From NCBI GenBank assembly GCA_031290725.1, contig JAITMZ010000174.1, forward strand, positions 1 through 5,546: a stretch of 5,546 nt of DNA. Direction: 5' to 3'. Both the position numbers and the translations under genes were made by a program. The stretch comes from Spirochaetaceae bacterium. Its GTDB lineage: Bacteria > Spirochaetota > Spirochaetia > Treponematales > Treponemataceae. Below the pieces are notes generated by a model. It saw only the letters and a program-made list of their open reading frames with translations. It was not told where the DNA came from and did no database searches. This document shows, in pieces, positions 4,684 to 5,546 of this stretch; position 1 is the stretch's first letter; each line of letters begins with the position of its first letter.

Positions 4684-5546
4684 TCAGTCCTCCCCCCACA
4701 GTTGAATCTTAGGCGCTTCCGTATCCCGTGCGCCCAGGTTTATCGTCGTACCGGCGGAAATAAGCTGCACCCCCTCATAAAGCTGCTGCCACATGCCGGA
4801 AACATTGAAGTCCGTTTCCTGCCAGCCCCGGCTGCTTAAAAACTGGTTTCCCGAGGTATTGACCGCGAATTTAAAAGCCAGCGCCGCAAACGGCAGGGGA
4901 ACGTCATATCCCTTTACCGTTTCCCTGACATTCAGCTTCCAGCCCGTTGAAGCGGTCAGCGTGAATCCCTGTATGGTGTAGTTGAACTGAAGCCCCGCGT
5001 CCAGCAGCATGTTCTGGAACAAGGGGAATGACAAGTCCGTGGAAAAACCGGCGTTCATATTTCCCTGAGAAAGAAACAGGGCGGCAAATCCCGCCTTGGG
5101 GGTCACTAAGCCGGGAAAACTGCCGTCCGCGCTGTTCGCCAGGGTTTTTCCTATGTCAGCCAGAACGACCCCCAGCCGGGCGTCTTTCAGGAAACCCAGG
5201 GCGCCGAACCGGTAGACCGCGCCCGCGTCAAGCGCCACAGCCCAGTCCGGGGAATCCCCGCCGAAATTCGCGCCGCCGTACAGCGCCGCGCCCAGGTACA
5301 GGTTGTCCGTCACGTCACGGGAAAAACCCGCGCGGCCAAGAACCGTATTGCCCAGCGGCAGGGTATTCAGGGAAACGAAGGCTGCCTGGGCCGCTCCGGT
5401 GAACACCCCCCAGCGGGTGGGAATCACCAAACCCAAATGAAACGCGGGAGCAAAACCCGTGTCATCCCCGGTTTGCAGAAGGCCGGCAAACCCCGCGTCC
5501 AGGGAAACCCGCTGGAGCGGCGCGGTCAGCGCCGGATTCACATTGA
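4684..5546 (-). CDS. PorV/UPF0164-like outer-membrane beta-barrel protein, 5' partial
   Basis: Probable outer-membrane protein of the family named UPF0164 in Treponema, related to PorV/PorQ and FadL-type barrels. About 286 residues are visible. They open with NVNPALTAPLQRVSLD, matching the N-P-A segment that in this family lies some way inside the mature protein. Alternating hydrophobic/polar strands rich in Gly, Ala and aromatic residues follow throughout (for example LYLGAALYGGANFG, AVALDAGAVYRFGALGFL, MLLDAGLQFNYTIQGFTL), typical of a barrel. No start is accepted inside the window: the GTG at 5541 encodes the Val of NVNPAL and has no ribosome binding site, the frame stays open to the edge, and a signal peptide is missing, so the true start lies beyond 5546. 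The C-terminus is a short tail DTEAPKIQLWGED after the last apparent strand. The stop is one base from the next gene's start, and that gene's ribosome binding site lies within this coding end. The family is recognised from pattern, not from a search. Confidence 0.75.
   Translation of the reverse strand, partial: NVNPALTAPLQRVSLDAGFAGLLQTGDDTGFAPAFHLGLVIPTRWGVFTGAAQAAFVSLNTLPLGNTVLGRAGFSRDVTDNLYLGAALYGGANFGGDSPDWAVALDAGAVYRFGALGFLKDARLGVVLADIGKTLANSADGSFPGLVTPKAGFAALFLSQGNMNAGFSTDLSFPLFQNMLLDAGLQFNYTIQGFTLTASTGWKLNVRETVKGYDVPLPFAALAFKFAVNTSGNQFLSSRGWQETDFNVSGMWQQLYEGVQLISAGTTINLGARDTEAPKIQLWGED

Noticed and set aside
5539..5541. GTG as the real start of the barrel gene
   Set aside because: The frame is open to the window edge, a signal peptide is absent, and the Val lies inside the family-like NVNPAL segment.

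Overview
The window looks like a piece of a spirochaete chromosome, most likely a Treponema-type organism such as the termite-gut treponemes. This is inference. It rests on an outer-membrane barrel resembling the treponemal UPF0164 (PorV/PorQ-like) family, coupled to a very long Ig-repeat/OmpA protein, and on the small-gene plus toxin-antitoxin context. No rRNA, tRNA, CRISPR array or transposase gene is visible.

Left part (1-831): a mostly non-coding, strongly G-rich (+ strand) region containing a repeat family built on a CGCTGGG/TGGCG/GGGAAGGCG core. It flanks one small 68-residue gene of unknown function (252-458) that has a clear ribosome binding site. After that gene come three successive terminator-like GC hairpins, each followed by a T-run (523-552, 633-659, 700-726). 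These lie directly upstream of the next promoter.

Middle part (773-1433): a compact type II toxin-antitoxin operon. A near-consensus sigma-70 promoter (TTGACG, 17 bp, TATACT) precedes a Phd/YefM-like antitoxin (832-1080), whose stop overlaps the start of a RelE/ParE-like toxin by four bases (1077-1433). By eye this operon is AT-richer than the genes on the right, consistent with an acquired accessory module. An octamer repeated around the promoter is a candidate autoregulatory operator.

Right part (1519-5546, minus strand): a two-gene operon that converges on the toxin-antitoxin operon. The upstream gene (4684 to beyond 5546, 5' end outside the window) encodes a PorV/UPF0164-like beta-barrel. 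One base after its stop starts a 1038-residue secreted protein with a signal peptide, eight Ig-like repeats carrying FSPNGDG-type motifs, and a C-terminal OmpA-like domain. The operon ends in a strong hairpin terminator (1519-1547). The likely picture is an outer-membrane barrel plus a long periplasmic or envelope-spanning Ig stalk tethered at or near peptidoglycan. The usual peptidoglycan-binding Asp of the OmpA domain appears to be Asn here.

The most interesting points are the translational coupling of a PorV-like barrel with a protein full of motifs resembling Bacteroidota CHU_C-type domains, and the hairpin/terminator repeat array between the small gene and the toxin-antitoxin operon.
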